64,000 nucleotides of DNA from Phytophthora quininea. Its lineage: Eukaryota > Oomycota > Peronosporomycetes > Peronosporales > Peronosporaceae. Position numbers and translations under genes: made by a program. The DNA is taken from contig JAAVTG010000043.1 of assembly GCA_011947345.1 (NCBI GenBank), positions 868,001 through 932,000 of the forward strand, given 5' to 3'. Within the stretch, counting starts at the first letter, position 1, and each line of letters opens with the position of its first letter. Below, piece after piece: positions 42,594-53,557 of this stretch. The notes under the pieces are model-generated. The model saw nothing but the letters and a program-made list of their open reading frames with translations. It searched no databases and was not told the DNA's origin.

Positions 42594-44914
42594 TCAGCAC
42601 TTGATCGCGCACGAAGACACTTGCCACCAGCGAATACTTTGCAGCCGTTGGTCGTCAAGTCTCCACATTTCCGGCTCACTTCCCACAAGGGCCCGCATGC
42701 CTCCTGTCGAATTTTCACCTGAAGCGGGTAATTCGTTCAGTCTCCACACGAAAACTCGGTGATTCCACAGGTAGCAATACGCTCGCAGTGGTGCCATAGC
42801 TGACAGTAAATCCCATTCGTCAAACGTGATGAGGTACTTGTCGCCGTACACGAGGTATCCCAGTCGAATGAGCTCGTAGCTGTTTAAGTACGTTCGTGGA
42901 GAGGTCGACTCGGAGTTTAGTGCAAGACTACTTGCAGTCGATTCGTGGCTGTTGGACCCGTGCATATTTTCCTGTGTTGTACTGTCCGTCGTCGTTGGGC
43001 AGACCTTGATCATCGCGCTGGAATTGTCCGGTTCCACCACGAGATAAGTCGGTGAGGTGCCAAGCCCGCCGGTTTGATACGTTCGTATTGCGAGCGCTTT
43101 CTCGATGCCTTGGAGTCGCTGTTTACTATGTCGGTTCTGGATCGGGAATGGCTTGGCGAACAGCAGAGGCAAAAAGTTGACCCCCAACACAACCAGCTTC
43201 GTGACGAAGATGGATTTAAATCGTCCGTTCATCCGCCATGCAATATCGGTGGTGATGTAGTCGATCAACTGGAGCTTGTTGATCTCGTCGGAGAAGACGG
43301 CGGTGGCGACTCGGCCGTCTACGTCCTCGACCCAAGTCGCCGCTGCCAACTCGGCACGAAAGAAGTGTAAGAAGCACAAGAATGCAACGGAAGGGGCGAA
43401 CAAAACGTCCGACATGCGCCGCCGGAAGATTTTGGCCAGCACGTTGAGCAGACTGAAGTACATGAGCATCAGCTGGGCGATTGCCGGGTAGATCGTCGAC
43501 CAGGCCTCGGAAAGACCCGATTGCTCCCCTTCAAAGTAGCAGCCCACGGTCCAAAACGCCGTCAGCGTCATCTTGAGCTGCGGCAGCATCGAGACCAGGA
43601 GAAAGTCGAACGTTTGCGAGTTCGAGACACAGCCAATTCCACCGCCAAAGCTCTCGATCCCTCGGCTCACAGCTCCAACATGCAGCGCTACGAGCGACAT
43701 GAACCACCGGATTAACACTCGACCGACCGACAGATTGGACAGCAGCGTTTGCCAGTCGTACTCGGTGTGGATGACGCGCTTCTTCTCGGTCTTGTAGAGG
43801 AAAATCGCGAACGACGAAGCGTTGGAAATGGTGATCGAGTTGAGGTTGAGCATCAGACTGGACGCGACGAATTTCGACCCCCAGCGATCAAGAGTTGGCG
43901 ACGATAAGCAATCGAGTTCTTCCGTGCAGTTCCTCTCCAGTCCAGTCCGCATGTCGATCATCCGGTATTGCATGAAATACGGCGACGAGTTCGTCGAGCT
44001 CATGACGTCCGCGAACCAACGTCCACCCTCCAAATCTTCGTACCAGCCATTGCGCCAAACACCGTCCGGTTTTTCGAGCCACTTGAGAGTATTTTCATGA
44101 CGAACGCTTTGGTTAACGCCCCGAAAGCTGGCTGTATCGCTCCCACCATTTGCTCCACCGAAATACGCGTCTTCGAGACGAAATACACAGGCGTCTCCAT
44201 CGTACGTCGGAATCGCGTGGCGAGCGAGCTCAGCGTTGTCCCAAAAGGGCATGATGAGGATCGGAAGCGTGTTGGGAAGGCGAAACAAGCGATTGCTCGT
44301 AGCGTTCTCAACAACGCGGAGATTGTCACGAGTCAAATTGGTGTAGCCGAGAGCCAAACAAGCGTCGAAAATTGAGTCGAGCGTATTCGCGATGAGTTCG
44401 CACGAGGTGCAGTAGGAATCGTACGCTCTCGAGTCCAAACCATCCGTCATTGACCCGACTCGCCGTTGAACTAGCCGATACCCGTAGTGAGCTGCTCCGG
44501 TCGAGTCCTCTAGAATAGCGTCGACGCCCTTGTTGGACAGCAGAGAGCTCACGACCCGCGGCACGTAGTGCTCCCGTAGCGTGTGCAGGCGATGACCCGG
44601 TCCGTGAACGGGACGTCATTTTTGCCGACGACTTGGAAAGGACCGAGCAGCGGATCGTGACCGTAGTGGAGATATTGGACAGAGTTGGTGGTGTTCCAAA
44701 CTGCCCCACTCAGCTGAGCCAGCACGAGGACACTGAGCAGCAGACACGTGGCCCAGTGGTAGACGGCGAAAGCGATTTCTCGGTTGATGTGTCGGGTTCG
44801 AGACGCTGGCAAGACCTTGCGGTCCGAGGCGAGTCCGTCAGGCTTTACGTTCTGTTTGGTGGGGTCCGGCACGTGCATGACTTCCGGAAGGATGCGAAGT
44901 TTTCGTCGGGACAT
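42594..44914 (-). CDS. Large multi-pass membrane protein, uncharacterised family (copy D)
   Basis: Tandem neighbour of copy C with the same architecture: N-terminal helix (WATCLLLSVLVLAQLSGAVW), PLLGPFQVVGKNDVPFTDRV, LEDSTGAAHYGYRLVQRR, DACVFRLEDAYFGGANGGS, WRNGWYEDLEGGRWF, five C-terminal helices, ELIRLGYLVYGDKYL, WNHRVFVWRL and the end SCAIKC. A frame change at about 44560 separates VIACTRYG from VPRVVSSLLS. The start at 44914 (MSRRKLRILPEVMHV) is the only good upstream Met. The linker before ELIRLGYL is the most variable segment among the copies. Confidence 0.77.
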
Positions 44915-46896
44915 GAGCGTCGACTACAGCAGGGCTGTCGCTCCTCGCAGAGCTAAGAATATATGGCATTTTCGTGAGCACTTGACGTTCTTATCAGCCC
45001 AACCAGCGAGGCAATCACCGTTCGCTCACGAGCAACGAACGCGCAAGCCTCGCTTCATACTTTTCTGTAAAACGATCGTCATTCGACACGTTATTTGTCT
45101 TGAAAATACGGCTTCAACTGCAATTGTTGTGAAAGCGTTGGTGACGAATCGAGCGGCTCACCTCGCAAAACAGAATGCGGTCGCACCACTTGGTCGACTA
45201 ATAACAACGTAAAGTCTCGTCGACTGGACGAGTTTCGTCCCGCCCTGGTGGCTGCAAGTTGTTGTGACACGAATCCCCCGCTGTCCTCCGTGCTAACGGC
45301 CCGAAAGCAGCTGGGCACGCTCTCCTTTGCATTGGCGAGATGGATTGCGATTTTTGTGGACGCCGTTATCGATGGACTTCGGACACCAGCTAACCAACGG
45401 GGCTGCAAGTGCTGCCGCTCGAACGGCATCGGACTCTGCCTTTGAGTGGCTTTCGAGTGGTTTTCATCGAGCTTGGTGTGTCCACCGATTGTAAAGGTAG
45501 TAGCCCTCTTTCCCTACCTAACTGGTTTGATGGAAACCAGCGGGGTGCGCTGCAATGGTCCTGGGGTGGGAAGTGCATGCCATCGTCGATGCCTCTCACA
45601 TCGTCAGCGACACTCACTCTTTGTGGACCGTAAAGGAGATTTCGGCAGTTCAGGATCTGCTGGGGCGGCCACAATCGCTCCGGTGGTGCAAGCCCCGAAA
45701 TTTGAGCACGATCCATCGCGGGCTGGGCTGTCCACGACGAGCACTCGACATCCTGGCGGCGTAATGCGCGTTGAGGAGCGTCAAGAAGATGGTGCGAGCT
45801 GGTTAGAGAGTGCACCCTACTAAAAGCGCGATAGCCGCCGGGGATGTGAGTCACCGGACGAAGCGCGCTGAGACCGCGCCGCTTGATTATGATCCTGCAA
45901 CAACAACAACGACGACCCAACGGCACGTTGGAGAGCATGGAGATCTCCTTGTCATTTGCCTTGGCTGCCTTCCCTGCCAGCCATGCACGCCGCATGGCGA
46001 CGGCTTCCATTGGTATCGGCACGACGTCGCCGTGTGCGGCCCAGCGCGCGTGATATTTGCTGCAGCACCGGCTGGAGTCGAGCGTGGCATACGTCGCCGA
46101 GCCGGCCCCATCCAGTAAGCTCGGTCGCGGCTCAACGTTCAACGTTCCTGGCTGACGCGACGGATAGCACTGGCAGAGATACCCAGCACATGGCCGGCTG
46201 GCGAGTTCACATCATGCACCAAAAGCCAAAACGCGCGCCAAAACGCTGCCCGGTTCAACTCCACTTTACTGTGCTCGCTCGCCGCAGTCAACCAAGAAAT
46301 TCACCGACCGTTTCCGCTCCAACGCCATCGAATTCGGCGACGGAACTCATGGCGGAACTGACCGCTCGGCCGACCTCGTTGAACGGCTCCGACCACAACC
46401 TTTTTCAAACCAACGCTTTATACGCTGGCTGGCGAAAGCCACACAGTGCGCAGCATTGCAAACCCGGCAGCAACGGGTGCGAATGAACTAGCATGTACCG
46501 GTAATAGCGCGTCTAGCTTCGTGCGGTGCTTGCCGCCACCCTGCATTGCCTTTCGGCCCCGGCCGGGACTCGGCCTGTTCTCCATGGTCGGCTGGACGCA
46601 AGCGCGTTTGGGTGATTGCCGCCAGCCGCAGCATTGGACTGGAGCGGCAGCGACGGAGCGGTGGGAGCGGAGCGAAGACCCGATGGTGCCGTCCAAACTC
46701 TACATGTTAGACGGCGAGTCGGCACCGGCGACCGCACGACGCCGCCCCAGCCTTTGTATGGGCTTCTAGCATTCCAGCTGCGCCGCCAGCCGCGATCGCG
46801 GCCGCGCCCAGACAGCGCCGCTGACTCTTTTGTCTGTCCCCAAGCCCGGGATCATCTCGCGCTGGGCAGTGCCAATCCGGCACGCTCTTCCCTTAG
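44915..46896. other. Gene-poor region of about 2 kb
   Basis: Many overlapping open frames on both strands (longest 250 codons, minus, 45390-46142), but all have shadow-like composition rich in Arg, Ser, Pro and Cys. I see no homology, signal peptide or splice pattern that would support a gene. Confidence 0.45.
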
Positions 46897-46916
46897 TGCT
46901 TCATTCTGCAATTGGA
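46897..46916 (+). promoter_or_regulatory. Oomycete Inr-FPR core promoter of the repeat-rich surface protein
   Basis: GCTTCATTCTGCAATTGG fits the consensus well, about 90 bases upstream of the ATG at 46999, and shares CATTCTGCAATTGGACT with the promoter at 39594. Confidence 0.6.
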
Positions 46917-46998
46917 CTCGGGAGTGGATAGAGGACATCGCTTCTTCCGTCTGTAGTACTTTACATCTAGACAGGCAGACACCTCGCAGCAGACTGAC

Positions 46999-48891
46999 AT
47001 GAAGGTCGCCAAGGGACTGCTGCTCACCGCCGTGGTCTGCGCGGCGTCGGTCAACGCCATCAACTTCGACGACGTCACCCAGCAGAACGCCGGCACAGTC
47101 GCGCCGGCGGGCTCGGCCGACACCGGCTCGGCTGCGACGTACACGTCGTCGGCCGCCGGCTCTACTGGCGGCGTGGACTCGTCGTCGTGCTCGCAGGAGT
47201 TCTCGGTGGCTGGCAGCAGCGACACTGCCGCTTCGGGCAGCGACTGCAGCCAAAGTTTCTCGGTGGCAGGCAGCGAGGACTGCAGCGGCAGCGGACTTGA
47301 CGTCGCTGGATCAGACTGCAGTGGCAGCGGACTCGACGTCGCTGGATCAGACTGCAGTGGCAGCGGACTCGACATCGCCGGTTCAGACTGCAGTGGCAGC
47401 GGACTTGACATTGCAGGTTCGGACTGCAGTGGCAGTGGACTTGACATTGCAGGTTCGGACTGCAGCGGCAGCGGACTCGACATTGCCGGTTCCGATGTCG
47501 CCGGGTCGTCTGACTCTACCACGACGGGCAGCTCCACCGGAACTAGCACTGGCGGCACCGGCGGCGACACCTCGACTGACACGACTACCAGCAGCTCGAC
47601 GACGGACGTGACTCAGGGCAGCACGACTACCAGCGGCGACACCTCGACTGGCACGACTTCCGGCGGCGACGACTGGCACGACTTCCGGCGGCGACACCTC
47701 GACTGGCACGACTTCCGGCGGCGACACCTCGACTGGCACGACTTCCGGCGGCGATACCTCGACTGGCACGACTTCCGGCGGCGACACCTCGACTGGCACG
47801 ACTTCCGGCGGCGACACCTCGACTGGCACGACTGGCGACACCTCGACTGGCACGACTTCCGGCGGCGACACTCGACTGGCACGACTTCCGGCGGCGACAC
47901 CTCGACTGGCACGACTTCCGGTGGCGACACCTCGACTGGCACGACTACCGGCGGCGACACCTCGACTGGCACGACTACTACCACCTCGGGTGGTTCTTGG
48001 TCGAAGACCACTACTAGCAGCTCTAACACGGACACCTCCACTGGGACCTCCACTGGGACATCGACAGACACTTCCACGGGCACCACAACCAGCAGCTCCA
48101 ACACTGACACTTCGACGGGCACCACCGGACCGGCACCACCACCGGCAGCTCCACCGGGACCGGTGTCGACTCCTCGTCGGACGAGGACTGCAGTGGCAGC
48201 GGCCTCGACATCGCTGGTTCAGATTGCAGCGGCAGCGGCCTCGACATCGCTGGCTCGGATTGCAGCGGCAGCGGACTTGACATCGCCGGTTCGGACTGCA
48301 GCAGCAGCGGACTAGACATCGCCGGTTCGGATTGCAGCGGCAGCGGACTCGATATCGCCGGTTCGGATTGCAGCGGTAGCGGACTCGATATCGCTGGTTC
48401 GGACTGCAGCCAGCAATACTCTCTGGCTGGCAGCAGCGACACCACTGGTGGCTCGGCTTCTTGTAGTCAGGAGTTCTCCACCGCTGGAAGTGAGGAGACC
48501 ACCTCTTCCACGGGTTCGACTGAGTCGTCGAACGTTGCGGCTTCGGGTTCCGAATCGGTGCTGACGTTCTCCCCGTCCACTTCGGGCGGCTCGTACAGCG
48601 GCAGCACCACTGCCACCAAAAACACTGGCGACAGCACCACCACAACAAGCTCGTCTGGTGGCGACACCACGCAGCAGACCCAGGCCCTGGGCTTTGACGC
48701 CAAGGACGTGTCCTTTAAGTCTGGCGACGATGACGAAGGAAACGGATCCGTTTCGTCCCGATCCTGCTGCTGTGGGCGCCTGCGCCGCTCTGGCTGTGGT
48801 CGGCACCATCTACATGAAGCGACGGAACAACAAGAAGACAAAGAAGGAGTCCAGCGACATCTTCACCGTCGACAAGAACTCCGCGCTATAA
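46999..48891 (+). CDS. Repeat-rich type I membrane surface protein with IFT-x-D-KNS-x-L tail
   Basis: Signal peptide MKVAKGLLLTAVVCAASVNA. Modules: CSQEFSVAGS-like units, six 12-residue DCSGSGLD(V/I)AGS repeats, a Thr/Ser/Gly linker, a 10-residue GDTSTGTTSG minisatellite, Thr/Ser-rich spacer, six more DCSGSGLDIAGS repeats, CSQQYSLAGS and CSQEFSTAGS units, LGFDAKDVSFKSGD, a helix with AAVGACAALAVVGTIYM, KRR, and the tail ending FTVDKNSAL. Frame changes occur inside the minisatellite, near 48125 and near 48745. About 630 residues. The mirror-like order of modules and many Thr/Ser fit an O-glycosylated wall or adhesion protein; no known family is recognised. The small protein at 39706 shares its membrane end. 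Confidence 0.72.
47278..47493 (+). repeat. Six tandem 36-base repeats, first block
   Basis: Each unit encodes DCSGSGLD(V/I)AGS. Units differ mainly at third positions (V in the first two, I in the rest). Confidence 0.9.
47635..47976 (+). repeat. 30-base minisatellite, about 11 units
   Basis: Unit GGCGACACCTCGACTGGCAC followed by GACTTCCGGC, encoding GDTSTGTTSG. The second unit lacks 5 bases, a later one lacks 6, and one near 47868 lacks 1. The 5- and 1-base losses move about 200 bases into another open frame and back. Confidence 0.85.
48186..48401 (+). repeat. Six tandem 36-base repeats, second block
   Basis: Same DCSGSGLDIAGS unit as the first block (one unit has CSSSGLD). Read in the frame that is continuous with the C-terminal part of the gene. 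Confidence 0.88.
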
Positions 48892-49263
48892 GCAGAACTA
48901 AGTTCCCCATGTATCGTGTCGTGCAGCGCCGTCTTGGGTGCTAGTCAATGAGAAGACGTCATCAAGAGAACGACCCGCCAAGGAAGTGAGTGTGAGTGTG
49001 TTGCCATTGTATCCGAAGAAGTACTATGTGGATTTCGAGTATTTTGAAGCCGACTCCGAGCTCCAGCCTCTGCTCTCGCTCGCTTGCCGACCGCGTCGTG
49101 TCTTGTGGCGTTCTTCTTCGTCAGACCAGTGCGCGCCACGTCTTGGGCTCGTGTGTGTCTTGAGTAGTGAGTGCGTCGAGTTTGTTCAAATAGAAAGTGC
49201 CAACTTTTCCTTCTTCCCAACAATTATCGCTGCGTTCGTTGCCATCGGTCTACACTTTCTACA
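48892..49263. other. Intergenic region, 3' flanks of convergent genes
   Basis: No supported coding feature; the 3' end of the discoidin-like gene may extend into it. Confidence 0.35.
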
Positions 49264-50003
49264 TCAGCACCATCGACAGCAACGCGCACGCGACCACCAC
49301 ACTGCTCTCCACCACCAACATCGACGCACCTGCAACAGCAATTCATTGTCAACGAAAGTCTCACATCTCCATCGCCAAGTCGTCGTTTTCGTACCGTTCC
49401 TCGACCCTTTGGCCCACACTTCCACTTCTCGGATGCCGTACAGCACTCGCTCGTTGGTGGTGCTCACCGTCGCGGAGACACCATCGTCCACACAAGAGTA
49501 CGCGTCGCTACAGACGTTGGGGTCGCCCATAACTACACGGAGAACTTGAAACTCGTCGACAGTTTGGACAGTCCGTCGGTGTGGTTGTCCACGCGATCGT
49601 AGGCTGCGGAGAGGTTGAACACGGCGATGATGCTCGTGAACGACACGCCGTCGTACGAGACTCGGATGCGATAGTGTCGAGGAGACATGTACCCGTGCCA
49701 GCGCACCACAATGCGCGAAAGCTTGGGGGCCAACGCGCTCATATTGACCTGCCAGAAGACTTGCTCGCTGGCGTTGTCCCCAGCCGACCACCAGCTCGTC
49801 TCCTCGGCAAATCCATCGTTGGCGTTGCCGGGAACGAACACGGTGTCGTGCACTGGATTCGGCGCGTAGTTGTAGTAGCTGCTGGCATGAGCAGGCTCCC
49901 CAACGGCAGCGTTGAACTCCACCCCGGGGAAGTTGACTTCGGCCTGCACCGCAGCAACCAGCACGAGGATGAAGGCCAAACGCTGCCGGATCTGAAATGG
50001 CAT
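49264..50003 (-). CDS. Secreted protein with discoidin (F5/8 type C)-like domain
   Basis: The start at 50003 gives MPFQIRQRLAFILVLVAAVQA, a signal peptide. The body has the discoidin pattern: PAHASSYYNYAPN, ANDGFAEETSWWSAGDNASE, VFWQVNMSALAPKLSRIVVR, YRIRVSYDG and, after a frame change near 49530, LYGIREVEVW (the usual last strand). Such domains bind sugars or lipids at the cell surface. The true 3' end is unclear, because sequence after EVEVWAKGSRNG turns non-protein-like; an intron beginning GTACGA may follow. Only 64 bases separate its ATG from that of the divergent FAM184-like gene. Confidence 0.5.
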
Positions 50004-50067
50004 GAGACCTTGACGGACAGTCGCGCTATTATCCGTTTCGAGTGTTTTGGTGGCGGTCGACGGCAGA

Positions 50068-53000
50068 ATGAACGCGGGAGCTGCGTCGGCTGCGGCGGCG
50101 GCGGAGCTGCACCTGAAAATGTGCAAGAAGGTGGCGCAGCTGACCAAGGTAATCTTCCAGCTCAACACTCGCAATGAAGACTACCAGGCCGAAGCGGAGC
50201 ACTCGCGCACGGTTCATGCAGCCGAAATCCAAAAGTTGACTCTGGACGCAGCCGACAAGATGAAGACGTTGCAAACCAAGCTGCAGACTCAAGCGGCCAC
50301 TGCAGCTCAGCGAGAGCGACAACATATCATTGACAGACAGCAATTGATGAACGAAGCGCAGCAGAACCAGCGGCAGTTCCAAGCAGCTCGAACGGCAGCC
50401 GAACAGGCTTTCCAAAGCAAAGTGAGTGCACTGGAGACGCAGGTCCAAGAAGCACAGCGAGCGTTCGACGAGAGACTAGAGCAGCTCACACAACTGGCCG
50501 CTGCAAACGAACGGCAGCGAGTCGTGCACTCAGAGAACGCCTCGATCGCTTTTGAGGCCAAGTTGGACGAGATCAAGGAGAAACACGTCGAAGAAGTGGA
50601 AAAGCTCGTGACGACGTCCAATGCAAAGTACAACAAGATGCTGGCGGATCAACTGCGCGCTCAAGACGCTCTGAAGGCTGACATTGTGAGCGCAAAGCAC
50701 GACTTCGATCAACAGCAGCAGCAGGTTGCAGAAGAGTTCGAACGTCAACGTGTGGCTCAAGAAGTAAGTGCGACGACTGCGTTCGACAAGATGAAGCACG
50801 AGCTGGTGACCAAAATCGAGGCGCTGCTGGCTGACGCGGAGGCTCTTCGTGGTAGGGAGACCAAGTTGCGTCAAGAGAAGGAAAACTTGATCAAAAACCA
50901 GCAAGAGGCTGCACGAACGATCAAGCAGCTGGAACTTCAGCTATCCAAGACCCAACAGGAAGCTCAGAGCGTACGTCGAGATGCTTCCGCACACTCTGAA
51001 GAGCTCCAGAGGATGCTGGTGGTAAGCACGGCGAAAATTGACGAGTTGGCACAGGAACTCACGACTCTCAAGCAAACGCTGCAGACTCGAGATCGAGCGC
51101 TGCTTGAAGCGCAAAAGGAGTTGGAGACTTCGCAACTGGAAGTTTTACAGCGGAATGCCAACGCGTCGGAGCTTGAAGCGCAATTGAGACAGCAACTGCA
51201 GGAACGCGACCTGCAAATTGTAAATGGGAAGAGTGAAGCGCAACTAGCTTCTCAGCAGATCCAGGGGGCTCAAAAGCGAATTCAAGCGCTAGAAGACCAG
51301 CTTTCATCTGCTCAGAAGTCGATAGCAGAATTCCAAGCGGACGGAGAGGCCAATGCACTCAGTCGCGCAAAGTTGCAGCAGGAATTGGAACATGCCGCTG
51401 CGATGACCAAACAAGTCCAAGCTGACAACGAACGGAGCATGGCACTACTAAAGCAGACCCACGACAACCTTCTGCAGAGTCTGACGAGTTCGCACGCGCT
51501 TGAGATGGAGACGCAGCGAGCAACAGCAACAAAGCAATTGGAGCAGCTAGAAAGTCGCATGCGAGAAGCCTCAGCGAAATCTTCAGGCGAGAAAGTTGCT
51601 GAGCTGCAAAGAGACCACCAGCAAATACTGTCCGAGCACGAAGCCGCTTCCAGGAGTGCACAAGCCAAGCTGAGTGACGAAATCGTAAAGTTAGAGGCCC
51701 AAGTGAAGAGTTTGCAAGAGCAACTTGCTGAACAGAGTCAACAATTCGCAGACCTGCAGAAGAAACATGCTGGTCTCGTTTTGCAGCTTAACAATTCACA
51801 GCAACAAGTGACAGCTTTAAAAGCAGACAAGGACGCGCTTCAGTCTGCTACTCAACAATCGCAAAAGGATCGAGAGCTGGAATTTCAGAAGCAGCTGCGA
51901 GAATTAGCAGCTCAGCGTGAAGATGCCGTGCAAACTTTTACAGCGGAAAAGAACCAGCAGCAACAGCACCACAATGAAGCGATTCTTCAACTGGCCCAGC
52001 AGCATGCCGCAGCACTTCGGTCTAGAGGTGAGCAACTGGAGTCTCAAAAAGTCGAAGAACTCAAAGCTCAAGAAGTGGCACTACGAGAAATGTACGAACC
52101 CCAACTCGCCAAGCTTCGTGAAGATCTCCAGGCCTTGCAGCAGGTACTTGGCGCGTCGACAGAGGCGGCAACGGAAGCTCGACGGTCAATGGAAGAGACG
52201 AGACTGTTTGAGCAGGAGCAACTTCGGAGCGCAATTGTGAGTTTTGCAGAGCGCACAGCAGCTGAAAGAGTCTACGCAGACGAACAAGCTCGTCAGGAAC
52301 TGGCTAGGCAACTGCAAGAGCACAGCAGTCAGAAGAAAGAATTAGAGCAGCGGTGGATGAACGAATCTCGAGCGCAGTATGCGAGTCTGCAAGCGAAAGC
52401 GGACTCGGACTTTGCGAAGATGGCGGCCGACCACCGTCAGGAGCTGCTCGAGCAAAGCCAGCAGCACGCAGGTGCAATGGAAAAACTGCAGGAAAAGCTG
52501 CAAGGCTCTCAAGAGCGAGCGATTGTAGCTGAACGAGACGCCGCTGCTAGAAGGCTTTCTGAGCTGACCTCGAAAAAGGACCGAGAGCGGTCGGAAGCTC
52601 TTTTGAAGCTCAGAAAGCGCACGACCAGCAGTACAGCGAGCTGAAGACTCGGATGGAAGCAGCAGAGATGTCACTAACTCAGAAGACACTCGACTGGGCC
52701 AAGGCGATTCGAGAAGGCCAAAGTCTCAGCACTGCGTTGGCGGCTAAAACTGACGAGATGGCTCAGAAAGTGTCTGCCTTGGAGAAGAGTTCGCGCGAGC
52801 AGGTGGAGACACTAAAGCTCGCAGCGAAGCGAGAGATGGACAAGCTGCTGGAAGAGAACCTGGCCGAGACGAAGCAGCTGAGCGATCAGTTCGAGGAGAC
52901 TCGACGCGCCATGGCGGAGAAGGTGGCGTACCTCAAGCAGACGGTGGTCGAATGGCAGGACAAGTACGCGCGTCGTGAGAGTCGCAGCGAAGACGTGACG

Positions 53001-53399
53001 AGGATTGTGGAGCTGGAGCGCCTCGTGGTCGAGAAGGAAGCGCTGGTGCGACGAACGCTGGACGAGATGGCATACTTCAAGAGGGAGCTGCTGAACCGCG
53101 AGGAAATGTACAACAAAACATTCGCGAGGACGCCCAACGTGGGGATGCTGCAGGTTCTCAAGCCCCACGTGCATATGCAGCAGCAGCTGCAACAGATGCA
53201 GAACCCGCTGCAGGCCACGCCGCCGACGAAAGCTCGAGCAAAGTCCAAGTCGTTTATGCACTCGGACCATCCAGGCGAGTTGCAGCGACGACGAAGCGAG
53301 CGCAGCGGATTGAACGGATCGCCGCCGTCCAGTGCATCGTCGAGTATGTCGCCAAACCAGAAGGCGCTGCCGCCGCTTAACAACCAGTTCTCCATGTAG
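50068..53399 (+). CDS. Long coiled-coil protein, FAM184-like
   Basis: About 1,110 residues, nearly all heptad-repeat coiled coil rich in Gln, Glu, Ala and Leu. The N-terminal ELHLKMCKKVAQLTKVIFQL matches the conserved FAM184 start, and near the C-terminus YARRESRSEDVTRIVELERL and LNREEMYNKTFARTPNVGML match its end block. The start at 50068 is the first ATG before that block. Frame change near 52630: one base after TTGAA restores coiled coil between the two parts. FAM184 proteins are little studied; in an organism with flagellated zoospores a cytoskeletal or centrosomal role is possible but is inference. Confidence 0.72.
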
Positions 53400-53534
53400 A
53401 CAAACAGATTGCTTTTGTGAAGTATCTTTTGCGCACGTCACAGGAATGCTCCTTTTTTGCGAATGTACCCATACCGAAAAGATTGTTCCCAGCAGTCCAC
53501 AATGATTGTGATCTATTTGGTTTCACTATAGTGC

Positions 53535-53547
53535 GATCATTTCGTCC
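53535..53547 (+). promoter_or_regulatory. Oomycete initiator-like element of CSN4
   Basis: GATCATTTCGTCC matches the Inr half of the consensus and lies 11 bases upstream of the ATG at 53558. Confidence 0.4.
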
Positions 53548-53557
53548 AAGAAGCATC

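Noticed and set aside
45390..46142. 250-codon minus-strand ORF in the gene-poor region
   Set aside because: No signal peptide, domain or splice support; an equally open frame overlaps on the other strand.
47278..48401. CRISPR-like array
   Set aside because: The 36- and 30-base repeats are directly adjacent coding units without unique spacers.
47383..48648. 421-codon minus-strand ORF over the repeat region (CQSRCRRRKS-type repeats)
   Set aside because: Arises because a 30-base repeat without stops is open in several frames; the plus-strand protein has the signal peptide, membrane helix and promoter.
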